DNA from: Dyadobacter sp. Leaf189
Lineage (GTDB): Bacteria > Bacteroidota > Bacteroidia > Cytophagales > Spirosomataceae
NCBI RefSeq assembly: GCF_001424405.1
Contig: NZ_LMPS01000005.1
Span: 496,001-560,000, forward strand
Length of the DNA: 64,000 nt
Direction: 5' to 3'
In this document: piece after piece, positions 8,768 to 15,082 of the stretch
Position numbering within the stretch: position 1 is the stretch's first letter
Layout: every line of letters begins with the position of its first letter
Program-made: the position numbers and the translations under genes
Notes under the pieces: model-generated
The model's input: only the letters and a program-made list of their open reading frames with translations
Told to the model about the DNA's origin: nothing
Database searches by the model: none

Positions 8768-9417
8768 TATAAGCTGTCTTTAAATTGGGTTAGCTTGTCG
8801 AAAAACGCTCTCATCGACAGATGTTGATTGAAGATTGGTATGAAAGCTTCCGTAAAGGTATTTGTCAAGTCTGCTGGTGATATAATGCCGGTCTCATAGT
8901 CTATATCGATCACAATGCAACCAATGGATATTGGTCTGTGTGCGAAGTCTGCGAGCTGATACAAATTCGCATACTTTTGAAGATGGCTTGTCTTAAAGTT
9001 TTGATAGGTAATTATTTGTCCCCCATTTCGTCGATACCTGATCCTTCGAGGAATAATGAAGACAAATGCATATTTTATGTTGTTGGTTTGAATGTTTGCT
9101 GACTCTCCAAGCAACCCCTGGAAGTAGTTAATTGCATTTTGTAGAAAGTTGCTGGTAACGAATTTGAAACCAACACACAGCTTTGTATCATTCCCATCGA
9201 GTACTACAATTGGAACACTTTTCGTGTAATATGCGCCTTCGACGTCACTGTATTCTGTTGCAATAACGGTAAAATTGTCTTCATTAAAGATCCCTGAAAG
9301 TTGCTCTCCGATGTATTGGTGAATTGGATTCAATCTATCGCTATCATGCGAATTGCCATCATCCATTAATGTGTAAGCTCGTTGAATGCTTCCGATGTAG
9401 TTGTTTTCTATGTACAT
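8767..9417 (-). CDS. Putative type II restriction endonuclease (PaeR7I/XhoI-like core)
   Basis: No family is certain. The 216-residue protein sits directly upstream of, and overlaps, the methylase gene, the usual place for a restriction partner. Residues 80-110 contain GFKFVTSNFLQN, then NYFQGLLGESANI. This resembles the nuclease-core region of PaeR7I/XhoI-like enzymes, where a lysine is followed by an Asn-rich helix and LGE. Asp74 and Lys85 could be the D and K of a PD-(D/E)xK site, but the usual Glu two places before Lys is Gly83. The enzyme may therefore be divergent or use another acid. The 5' end at ATG 9417 follows 90 bases after the regulator. Confidence 0.6.
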   Translation of the reverse strand: MYIENNYIGSIQRAYTLMDDGNSHDSDRLNPIHQYIGEQLSGIFNEDNFTVIATEYSDVEGAYYTKSVPIVVLDGNDTKLCVGFKFVTSNFLQNAINYFQGLLGESANIQTNNIKYAFVFIIPRRIRYRRNGGQIITYQNFKTSHLQKYANLYQLADFAHRPISIGCIVIDIDYETGIISPADLTNTFTEAFIPIFNQHLSMRAFFDKLTQFKDSL

Positions 9418-9507
9418 AGTTCTGGTAGATAAGGTTTACCAGTAAAGGCTTGAACATTGTTGTATACTTATGGGTGATAAAAATATTGAGTTAGTGGTTA
9501 GTTCTGT

Positions 9508-9717
9508 TTAACTGGCAGTACTTACAAGCAACTCTCTAATATCAACCTTCAAAAAAACCGAAATTTCATACAGCGTTTCAAGCGTAGGCTGAATCTCATT
9601 TCGCGCCCATCTAGAGACCGTAGTTTCAGTCTTGCCCAAATGTATGGCTAAGTCTTTGCCAGACTTCTCTTTCTCTACAAGTACAAGTTTTATCCGATTT
9701 AGACGCTTTTTTGGCAC
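9508..9717 (-). CDS. Small XRE-family regulator (possible R-M controller protein)
   Basis: The 69-residue protein is almost only a helix-turn-helix: IKLVLVEKEKSGKDLAIHLG, then KTETTVSRWARNEIQPTLET, with the hydrophobic pattern of XRE/lambda-repressor domains. The start is GTG at 9717; no in-frame ATG lies nearby. Small XRE proteins beside type II systems often act as C proteins that delay endonuclease expression until methylation is in place. Position first in the set and dyads upstream fit that role. Autoregulation is inferred, not shown. Confidence 0.8.
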   Translation of the reverse strand: MPKKRLNRIKLVLVEKEKSGKDLAIHLGKTETTVSRWARNEIQPTLETLYEISVFLKVDIRELLVSTAS

Positions 9718-9868
9718 GAGATGCTGATTTATAGCTATATCGTGTAAATAAAATATAAAAAATACACAAGTTTACAAGCACTTATTTTGTATGTAAATTG
9801 TAATATTATGTATATTTAGTTTGTAAATATTACTATTTATAGTAGTATTGCGTTCTAAATTTCAAACT
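9718..9868. promoter_or_regulatory. Divergent, palindrome-rich promoter/operator region of the island
   Basis: This very AT-rich stretch lies between the divergent XRE and SymE-like genes. It holds the inverted repeat GTAATATT (9800-9807) with AATATTAC (9826-9833) and a second dyad TACTA-TTTA-TAGTA (9831-9844). TTTACAA/TTTGTAAA motifs recur at about 9772 and 9821. These are candidate binding sites for the XRE protein and promoters for both directions. Confidence 0.5.
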
Positions 9869-10138
9869 ATGACACACGAAAAAAAATCTTCTTCGCCCTC
9901 CGAAAGGCAGTTAACAGTTTACAGCAAATATGTGCCGCGGGCTTGGCATCAGTATGTGGTGATGCCGGAGATCAGGCTTTGCGGGAAGTGGCTGCTGGAT
10001 GCCGGTTTTGAATGTGGGGATGAGGTGACGGTGCGGTGTTTGGGGGATAAATTGGAGATTACGCTTAATCCGGTGCCGGAGCCGGAACCTGCGCCGGTTC
10101 GGAAACGACGGTCGCGGCGCAGTGAGGTACTTTCTTAG
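9869..10138 (+). CDS. SymE-like toxin-family protein
   Basis: The ATG at 9869 gives 89 residues. The centre RQLTVYSKYVPRAWHQYV, then MPEIRLCGKWLLDAGFECGD and EVTVRC, matches the SymE toxin domain, in which PxLRLxGxWL, AGF and VTV are conserved in an AbrB-like swapped-hairpin fold. The tail is basic (PVRKRRSRRSE). E. coli SymE is an SOS-induced protein made under antisense RNA control and lies in a restriction gene cluster. Here the gene is also beside restriction genes, which may be more than chance. No LexA-like box or antisense RNA could be confirmed. Confidence 0.75.
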   Translation: MTHEKKSSSPSERQLTVYSKYVPRAWHQYVVMPEIRLCGKWLLDAGFECGDEVTVRCLGDKLEITLNPVPEPEPAPVRKRRSRRSEVLS

Positions 10139-10144
10139 GCTTCG

Positions 10145-10554
10145 CTATTTCAGCTTTTTGCGGAGCCAGGCCCGGGTGGGTTCGTCGTAAAATTTCAAAC
10201 TGATGTACGCCAGCACGATCGCGCCGGAGAAGGTGAGCAGGGCGGCGGGGAAGGCTTCGGATAATGTGATGCCTTTGTGGCGGCTCACCCAGGCGACGTG
10301 GAAATAGACGAGCACGTAATGTGTCATGTACAAGGGATAGGAAAGGTCGCCGAGGAATTTGCAGATTTTGGCTTCGGCCGGGCTGCGCGCCACGCCGCCG
10401 GCACCGAGGAAGACGATGGCCGGGAAGACGATGATAATGCAAAATGCTTCGTACAAACCATTGAGCCAGAGGCGATCTGCGCCACCAATTCGGGGCATGA
10501 GCAAAACGGCCGCTACGAGGAGGCTGCACCAAAGAAAGGCATTATTGCGGCTAT
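10145..10554 (-). pseudogene. Acyltransferase 3 family gene, C-terminal remnant cut by a repeat
   Basis: The reading frame encodes only the last four or so membrane helices of an acyltransferase-3 (OafA/NodX-like) protein, with FLGDLSYPLYMTHYVLVY and the ending KFYDEPTRAWLRKKLK. Complete proteins have about 350-400 residues; here about 136 remain. Coding-like sequence continues upstream of the ATG at 10504 (NAFLWCSLLVAAVLLM). It runs to the edge of a repeat unit at about 10555, where an in-frame TGA within the repeat ends it. The N-terminal two thirds, including the active-site His region, are missing. It is very probably non-functional. Confidence 0.78.
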
Positions 10555-10576
10555 GCCGCTCCGCTCAGCATGACAA
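10555..10576 (-). repeat. Truncated palindromic repeat unit, type a
   Basis: Only the GCCGCTCCGCTCAG and CATGACAA half of a long-core type a unit is present. The TGCTTCGA half is missing and is replaced by acyltransferase coding sequence, so this is a junction formed by insertion or deletion. Confidence 0.85.
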
Positions 10577-10600
10577 AGCTAGTAATAACGCTAAGTTACT

Positions 10601-10715
10601 ACCCTTGTCACCCTGAGCGGAGTCGAAGGGCAGGCACCGCGCTACCAAACATGTAAGAAGCATTGTGCACGATGCTTCGACCGCAGCGGCGGCCGCTCCG
10701 CTCAGCATGACAAAG
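10601..10715 (+). repeat. Composite repeat, copy A of a 115-base direct duplication
   Basis: The copy contains a type b unit (10605-10631), a 41-base linker with AAACATGTAAGAAGCATTG and GTGCAC, and an inverted long-core type a unit (10673-10713). Copy B at 10812-10924 differs by loss of one GC dinucleotide. Confidence 0.93.
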
Positions 10716-10764
10716 GTGAGATGGGGACGGGCTTACTTGCTTAAATTGTTGTTGTGCCCCTCAT

Positions 10765-10791
10765 TTGTCACCCTGAGCGCAGTCGAAGGGC
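10765..10791 (+). repeat. Palindromic repeat unit, type b, short core
   Basis: The unit reads TTGTCACCCTGAGCGCAG and then TCGAAGGGC. It is followed by AGATGCGG, which also follows the type b unit at 12174, so the two copies share flanking sequence. Confidence 0.9.
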
Positions 10792-10811
10792 AGATGCGGC
10801 AGCAACCACCT

Positions 10812-10924
10812 ACCCTTGTCACCCTGAGCGGAGTCGAAGGGCAGGCACCGCTACCAAACATGTAAGAAGCATTGTGCACGATGCTTCGACCGCAGCGGCG
10901 GCCGCTCCGCTCAGCATGACAAAG
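10812..10924 (+). repeat. Composite repeat, copy B of the direct duplication
   Basis: This is the second copy of the element at 10601-10715: a type b unit at 10816-10842, the same linker, and an inverted long-core type a unit at 10882-10922. The near identity (one 2-base difference) points to a recent duplication. Confidence 0.93.
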
Positions 10925-10944
10925 CGGGTTGCCCAGCTGGTAGC

Positions 10945-10971
10945 GCCCTTCGACTCCGCTCAGGGTGACAA
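10945..10971 (-). repeat. Palindromic repeat unit, type b, abutting a gene end
   Basis: GCCCTTCGACTCCGCTCAGG followed by GTGACAA ends one base before the stop codon of the radical SAM gene (10973-10975). The core has the variant G in place of C (GCGGAGTC on the other strand), the same variant as in the duplicated copies. Confidence 0.9.
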
Positions 10972-10972
10972 G

Positions 10973-12049
10973 TCAAAAAGCGTAGCGTATTTGACAATAA
11001 GGCAACTGCGTCTTCACTGCTTCTACCAACTCCCCAACAATCTCCCGCTTGATATTATTCTTATACCGCACATTCCTTTGCCCCGACTGGCTGTACTTTA
11101 CCTGCTGAATATCCGGCCGCCAGAGGACTTCTTCGGCTTTGGGGTGCCAGGCTAGGTTAACGTCGTGGAGGCGGTCGTTGTGGGTGAGGAAGATGATTTC
11201 GGTGGCGAGCTGGGCTTTGGTTTGTTCGTCGAGGACCTGGTTCATTTCCTCGAAAAGCGCGTACCAGTCGTCGAGCCAGCCTTCGTAGTATATTACTGGC
11301 GCGAAACTTACATTGACCTCATAACCAGCCTCGCGGAACTCGTTCATGACGGCAATGCGCTCGCTGATGGGCGTGGTGCGGACGTCGACGAGCTTGGACA
11401 TTTGATGCGGCATGAGGCTGAACCGGATGCGCGTTTTGCGCTGCGGATCGTAGCTCAGCATTTCGCGGTTGACGAACTTGGTGGCGAAAGTCAGCTTGGC
11501 ATTGGGCAGCGTTTTGTAAAGGTTGATCATGTCTTTCACATTATCACAAATGGCCGCATCGGCCGAGCAATCGCCATTTTCGCCGATTTCATATACCCAA
11601 TATTCCGGATCGATGGCGTCGGGCTCGGCTTTGACGCCCTGCTTGGCGGCGTGGCGGGTGAGGTAGCCCATGATCTGCTCGATGTTTACAAAAATGGAAA
11701 TGGGATTGGCGTAACCTTTCCGCCGCGGCACGTAGCAATACGAGCACGACATGGTGCATCCATTGGACTGAGAAGGCGCCACCCAATGCGAGCTGCGGGT
11801 ATTGGGCCGGCAGGTCAGACCTTTCTTTGCGCCGAGGATAAGTACATTCTTTTTGTTCCAAAGCCAATCATCGACGGAACCTTCGAAGCCGAAAAGCTCG
11901 GGAATTTTCCAGTGAGAATCGACTTCGATGCGCTCGGCGTCGGGGTATTTGGCAAGGATCTCGCGGCCACGCTCGTAAGTGGGGACGGAGGGTTCCATGT
12001 AGATTTTGTGGATGGTGAGGAGGTCGGTGATGGTTTTTTGATGAAGCAT
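10973..12049 (-). CDS. Spore photoproduct lyase-family radical SAM protein
   Basis: The 358-residue protein has the radical SAM CxxxCxxC cluster motif as Cys98, Cys102 and Cys105 in GCTMSCSYCY. It also has family context such as PSVPTYERGREIL, SHWVAPSQSNGC and GENGDCSADA. Spore photoproduct lyases repair UV lesions in spores. Homologues in non-spore-formers, like this one, have unknown substrates and may be DNA repair enzymes. The ending CQIRYAF is followed immediately by a repeat unit. The gene stands alone. Confidence 0.85.
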   Translation of the reverse strand: MLHQKTITDLLTIHKIYMEPSVPTYERGREILAKYPDAERIEVDSHWKIPELFGFEGSVDDWLWNKKNVLILGAKKGLTCRPNTRSSHWVAPSQSNGCTMSCSYCYVPRRKGYANPISIFVNIEQIMGYLTRHAAKQGVKAEPDAIDPEYWVYEIGENGDCSADAAICDNVKDMINLYKTLPNAKLTFATKFVNREMLSYDPQRKTRIRFSLMPHQMSKLVDVRTTPISERIAVMNEFREAGYEVNVSFAPVIYYEGWLDDWYALFEEMNQVLDEQTKAQLATEIIFLTHNDRLHDVNLAWHPKAEEVLWRPDIQQVKYSQSGQRNVRYKNNIKREIVGELVEAVKTQLPYCQIRYAF

Positions 12050-12121
12050 AGTTGTAGTGTTTGGCGGTTTTTGGTATTAAAAGTTTGCCAAGGGCTAGAA
12101 GAAGGTTGGTTAGCTAGCTCG

Positions 12122-12147
12122 TGCTTCGACTGCGCTCAGCATGACAA
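12122..12147 (-). repeat. Palindromic repeat unit, type a, short core
   Basis: TGCTTCGACTGCGCTCAG followed by CATGACAA. It is preceded by AGCTAGCTCG, which also precedes the unit at 12279, showing that flanks are shared between copies. Confidence 0.9.
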
Positions 12148-12173
12148 AGGTCGGTAGGTCCCTGCTCTCACTT

Positions 12174-12200
12174 TTGTCACCCTGAGCGCAGTCGAAGGGC
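12174..12200 (+). repeat. Palindromic repeat unit, type b, short core
   Basis: TTGTCACCCTGAGCGCAG followed by TCGAAGGGC, then AGATGCGG as at 10765. The 12050-12395 gap holds only these repeat units and AT-rich upstream sequence for the esterase gene. Confidence 0.9.
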
Positions 12201-12278
12201 AGATGCGGTCGCTAACAATGTACTTTGGGCAAATAGTAGTGCTGTTGTAAGATGATGAAAAGCGGGTGAGCTAGCTCG

Positions 12279-12319
12279 TGCTTCGACCGCCCGGCGGCCC
12301 GGTGCGCTCAGCATGACAA
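12279..12319 (-). repeat. Palindromic repeat unit, type a, long GC core
   Basis: TGCTTCG and CGCTCAGCATGACAA flank a core which on the other strand reads CACCGGGCCGCCGGGCGGT. It is the rightmost repeat copy; none was found from 12.4 to 64 kb. Confidence 0.9.
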
Positions 12320-12395
12320 ATAAGGGTTTGAACAATACCATAGAGTATTTCAACGAAAAATTTGCTTATATAAGAAACTGATACATCGGCTGACC

Positions 12396-13616
12396 ATGAA
12401 ATATTTTCTACCTGCATTCCTGCTGTTCATCTCAGCATTAGCATCCGCCCAAACGCCAATCCAAGTCGGCCATATTGATACCATTCAATCCAAAATCCTC
12501 AATCAAACCCGCGAGATAATGGTGCACGTACCGGATGGTGGCGATGGGCAATATTCCAGGAAGAGGTATCCAGTCATTTATTTGCTGGACGGTGAGTCGC
12601 ATTTTAATTCGGTGGTGGGCACGGTGCAGCAGTTGAGCTCGGTGAATGGGAATATGGTTGTGCCGCAGATGATTGTGGTGGGGATACGGAATAGGAACCG
12701 GAGGATGGATATGACGCCGAACCAGGCCTCGGTGGACCCGCCTTTTATGGACAGTGCGACTGTGCGGCAGACGGGTGGGGGCAATGCGTTTCTGGATTTT
12801 ATTGAAAAAGAGCTGATGCCGCAAATGGATTCGCTATACCCGACGGCGCCTTATAAAATGCTGATCGGGCATTCGCTCGGCGGACTGGTGGTGATGAATG
12901 CGCTGATTACGCGGCCGCAACTTTTTAATTCTTTTATCTGCATTGAGCCGAGCATGTGGTTTGATCATGCGAAGTTTTTGGAAACGACAAAAAAGGCACT
13001 TCGTGCGACCAGGTACAATCAGGTTGCGCTGTATATGGGCATTGCCAATACGCTGAGCGAGGGCGTTACTTTCGCGAATGCGGTGAAGGATGCCGGCGCT
13101 TTCTCTCGGCACATTCGCTCTATTGTGGATCTTGATCGATACATCAAAGCCAATCCGCAAACCGGGCTTCGGTATAAAAGCAAGTTTTACGCTGAGGATA
13201 CGCACAGTTCGGCACCGCTGATTACGGAGTACGATGGTCTTCGGTTCATTTTTGACTTTTATAATTTAAAATTCAGCGATTCAGATTTTGAAAAAGACGG
13301 CGCGGCATTTCCGGAGAACATCGTGAAGCATTACCACAATGTATCCAAACAAATGGGCTATCCGGTGCTCCCGCCCGAAGAAATGGTCAACTCTCTCGGC
13401 TACCAGGCGATGCAGGAAAAGCATGATGTGATGGCGGATGCATTTTTCAAATTGAACACCGTCAATTATCCCGGCAGCTGGAATGTGTTTGATTCATACG
13501 GCGATTATTTCGCTTCAAGAAAGGATAAAGCCGCTGCGATTGCGCAGTATGAAAAGTCTCTCGCGATCGAAGATCATCCGGAAACGAGGGAAAAGTTAGC
13601 GGCATTGAAAAAATAG
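12396..13616 (+). CDS. Secreted esterase (esterase D/IroE-like alpha/beta hydrolase)
   Basis: The 406-residue protein has a signal peptide (cleavage near ASAQ, 16-19). Its alpha/beta-hydrolase domain carries RYPVIYLLDGESHF (57-70) and the nucleophile elbow GHSLGG with Ser160, as in the putative esterase family PF00756. The C-terminal part (about 330-406), with KDKAAAIAQYEKSLAIED, looks like a TPR-type helical pair, common in Bacteroidota versions. It probably cleaves small esters in the periplasm; the substrate is unknown. It is transcribed alone. Confidence 0.87.
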   Translation: MKYFLPAFLLFISALASAQTPIQVGHIDTIQSKILNQTREIMVHVPDGGDGQYSRKRYPVIYLLDGESHFNSVVGTVQQLSSVNGNMVVPQMIVVGIRNRNRRMDMTPNQASVDPPFMDSATVRQTGGGNAFLDFIEKELMPQMDSLYPTAPYKMLIGHSLGGLVVMNALITRPQLFNSFICIEPSMWFDHAKFLETTKKALRATRYNQVALYMGIANTLSEGVTFANAVKDAGAFSRHIRSIVDLDRYIKANPQTGLRYKSKFYAEDTHSSAPLITEYDGLRFIFDFYNLKFSDSDFEKDGAAFPENIVKHYHNVSKQMGYPVLPPEEMVNSLGYQAMQEKHDVMADAFFKLNTVNYPGSWNVFDSYGDYFASRKDKAAAIAQYEKSLAIEDHPETREKLAALKK

Positions 13617-13626
13617 AGCCTTAAAA

Positions 13627-13855
13627 AGCGTAAAGGAGATGGCGGCGAAGGGTTTGGTGGGCAAAATATCGGCTGGCTGCTGGGTAACGCAGCAATTGAA
13701 AAAGCCAGGTAGTTGAGTGCGAAGGGCTCTATTTGGAAAGTAACACGATTTTGAAACCAGCCATCGCCTTGTACCAGAAGTTGGGATTAAAAAGGATGAC
13801 GGGACGGCCGACGCCTTATGAGCGGGCGAATATTCAAATGGAATTAAAGTTTTAA
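13627..13855 (+). pseudogene. Decayed duplicate of a MarR-GNAT gene
   Basis: Short pieces match the intact MarR-GNAT gene at 15083-16054. VKEMAAKGLV (from about 13630) equals the MarR-domain piece VREMATKGLV. It is fused directly to NIGWLLGNAAIEKA from the acetyltransferase domain, so roughly 500 bases were deleted between them. A TAG at about 13710 and a frameshift near 13725 follow. The remainder reads LYLESNTILKPAIALYQKLG then RPTPYERANIQMELKF and a stop. It is a fossil of a former paralogue. Confidence 0.85.
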
Positions 13856-13905
13856 GTATAACGCACATCCACTCCTGCTTTTCATCAAACCTAAAACATC
13901 AAACA

Positions 13906-14262
13906 ATGACAACACAGGAAGTCGCCGCCCGCTATCACGAGCTTGCGCAGGAAGAAAAATGGTTTCAAATCCAGGATGAGTTTTTTGCAGACAATGTGAA
14001 GAGCATTGATCCGCCGCATTCGCCTTATCTGGGTTATGCCGAAGGATTCGCAAATGTGCGCAGGAAGGGGGAGGAGTTTATTAGCAAGATCACTGCTGGG
14101 CATCGGGCTTATACTTCGGCACCAATTGTCACAGGCAATCACTTCGCTGTGGCGCGGGAGACGGATATTACTTTAAAAGATTTTGGCCGGATTCAGATGA
14201 ACCAGATCATGATGTATGAAGTGCAGAATGGGAAAATCATTTCCGAGCAGTTCTTTTATTAA
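13906..14262 (+). CDS. SnoaL-like/NTF2-like protein
   Basis: The 118-residue protein has an N-terminal helix pair (VAARYHELAQEEKWFQIQDE), then FFADNVKSIDPP and the ending QMNQIMMYEVQNGKIISEQF. This pattern is usual for SnoaL-like NTF2-fold proteins. Such proteins bind or isomerise small hydrophobic molecules, but the reaction cannot be read from sequence. No signal peptide is seen. The gene ends at a strong hairpin shared with a convergent gene. Confidence 0.8.
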   Translation: MTTQEVAARYHELAQEEKWFQIQDEFFADNVKSIDPPHSPYLGYAEGFANVRRKGEEFISKITAGHRAYTSAPIVTGNHFAVARETDITLKDFGRIQMNQIMMYEVQNGKIISEQFFY

Positions 14263-14288
14263 GCTTTAAATCGAAGTTCGAATAAGCC

Positions 14289-14330
14289 AGAAGTGATGCA
14301 GGTTTCTCGTACCTGTATCACTTCTTTTTT
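14289..14330. terminator. Bidirectional rho-independent terminator
   Basis: A 14-base stem pairs AGAAGTGATGCAGG (14289-14302) with CCTGTATCACTTCT (14312-14325), with one G-T pair and a 9-base loop, followed by a T tract. It lies between the ends of the convergent NTF2-like and XRE genes, and the T tract overlaps the latter's stop codon. Confidence 0.88.
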
Positions 14331-14919
14331 AGCTGATTAGTTTCAGGCTAAATGGATATACATTCTCATCGCCTCTCACAATTTTGCTGTGTGTAACGAT
14401 TATAAAAATCGTGTTGCCGAGGAATAGCGCCAGCATTATTGCGAGCATTATAAATGGATCAATGTAGAACTCCTCATAGAATGTTGGGAAAATGATCAGG
14501 TATGCCAAACCGTAGGTGAATACTGTCCACGTAATTTGAAAATTGAGAATGCGCTTGCCCAACTCATTTGCACCATGTACTTTGTTTTTCTTGTAAATCC
14601 AGAGTCCAAGCGGAATGAAGATATTTCCGAAAGGGATAAACCACAATGTCAGGGCGGACAGGTTCATCAATTTCAAAAATCCCGGATCTTCTTCAATTTG
14701 CACGGTAGCTGAGACTTGAACTGGTATCAGCTCTTCCATTGTAACATTCAACGCCTGTGCCAGCATACGCAACGTTTCGCCGCGGGGTTCAACATTTCCT
14801 GTTTCAATGCGCTGCAAAGTGCGCAGGTTAATGCCGGCATTTTCAGCAAGCATTTCCTGTGAAAGACCTCTGTTCTTACGCAAAGTCCTGATCTGATCGG
14901 CGATTGTTAATGTGCTCAT
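14329..14919 (-). CDS. XRE regulator with membrane C-terminal domain
   Basis: The first 65 residues are an XRE helix-turn-helix (IADQIRTLRKNRGLSQEMLA, then AGINLRTLQRIETGN). The rest has about three membrane helices with IPFGNIFIPLGLWIYKKNK, similar to DUF4870-like tails seen in Bacteroidota regulators. The start is put at 14919 rather than 14937, because a TAnnTTTG promoter box ends exactly at 14938, so the upstream ATG would not be in the transcript. It is probably a membrane-tethered regulator. The gene is divergent from the MarR-GNAT gene. Confidence 0.82.
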   Translation of the reverse strand: MSTLTIADQIRTLRKNRGLSQEMLAENAGINLRTLQRIETGNVEPRGETLRMLAQALNVTMEELIPVQVSATVQIEEDPGFLKLMNLSALTLWFIPFGNIFIPLGLWIYKKNKVHGANELGKRILNFQITWTVFTYGLAYLIIFPTFYEEFYIDPFIMLAIMLALFLGNTIFIIVTHSKIVRGDENVYPFSLKLIS

Positions 14920-14937
14920 CTGTAAAGTTGTTTGCAT

Positions 14938-14945
14938 CAAATGTA
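14938..14945 (-). promoter_or_regulatory. Bacteroidota-type -7 box (TACATTTG) for the XRE membrane regulator
   Basis: Read on the minus strand this is TACATTTG, matching the TAnnTTTG consensus of the primary sigma factor in Bacteroidota. Transcription would begin about 14931, leaving roughly 12 bases before the ATG at 14919. Confidence 0.6.
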
Positions 14946-15042
14946 AGGTTAGAAGATACGATTTGATTGCGGCTTTTCTGCGGCATTTGTACGAATTGTA
15001 AAAAAAAGGTTAAGTATATGTTACAAAAATCCATCAAACTTT

Positions 15043-15050
15043 TACATTTG
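15043..15050 (+). promoter_or_regulatory. Bacteroidota-type -7 box (TACATTTG) for the MarR-GNAT gene
   Basis: TACATTTG matches TAnnTTTG and lies 33 bases before the ATG at 15083. The same box occurs on the other strand 100 bases away, so this is a compact divergent promoter pair. Confidence 0.6.
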
Positions 15051-15082
15051 CATAATCAGTTATGTAATTAGTTATTATCAGT

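Noticed and set aside
5000..9870. Integrase, transposase or att repeats bounding the defence-like island
   Set aside because: None was found by reading; the island's entry mechanism stays open.
10555..10972. Possible CRISPR array
   Set aside because: Units are palindromic, occur in both orientations, have uneven spacing and repeated linkers, and no cas gene is near.
10665..11155. Short open frames rich in STAAAAAPLSMTK
   Set aside because: They are translations of the repeat units themselves and recur wherever the repeat occurs.
11165..12157. Open frame of 330 codons on the plus strand
   Set aside because: It is wholly antisense to the radical SAM gene, which has clear cysteine motifs; its text is rich in Gly, Val and Asp as expected of a shadow frame, and it ends inside a repeat unit.
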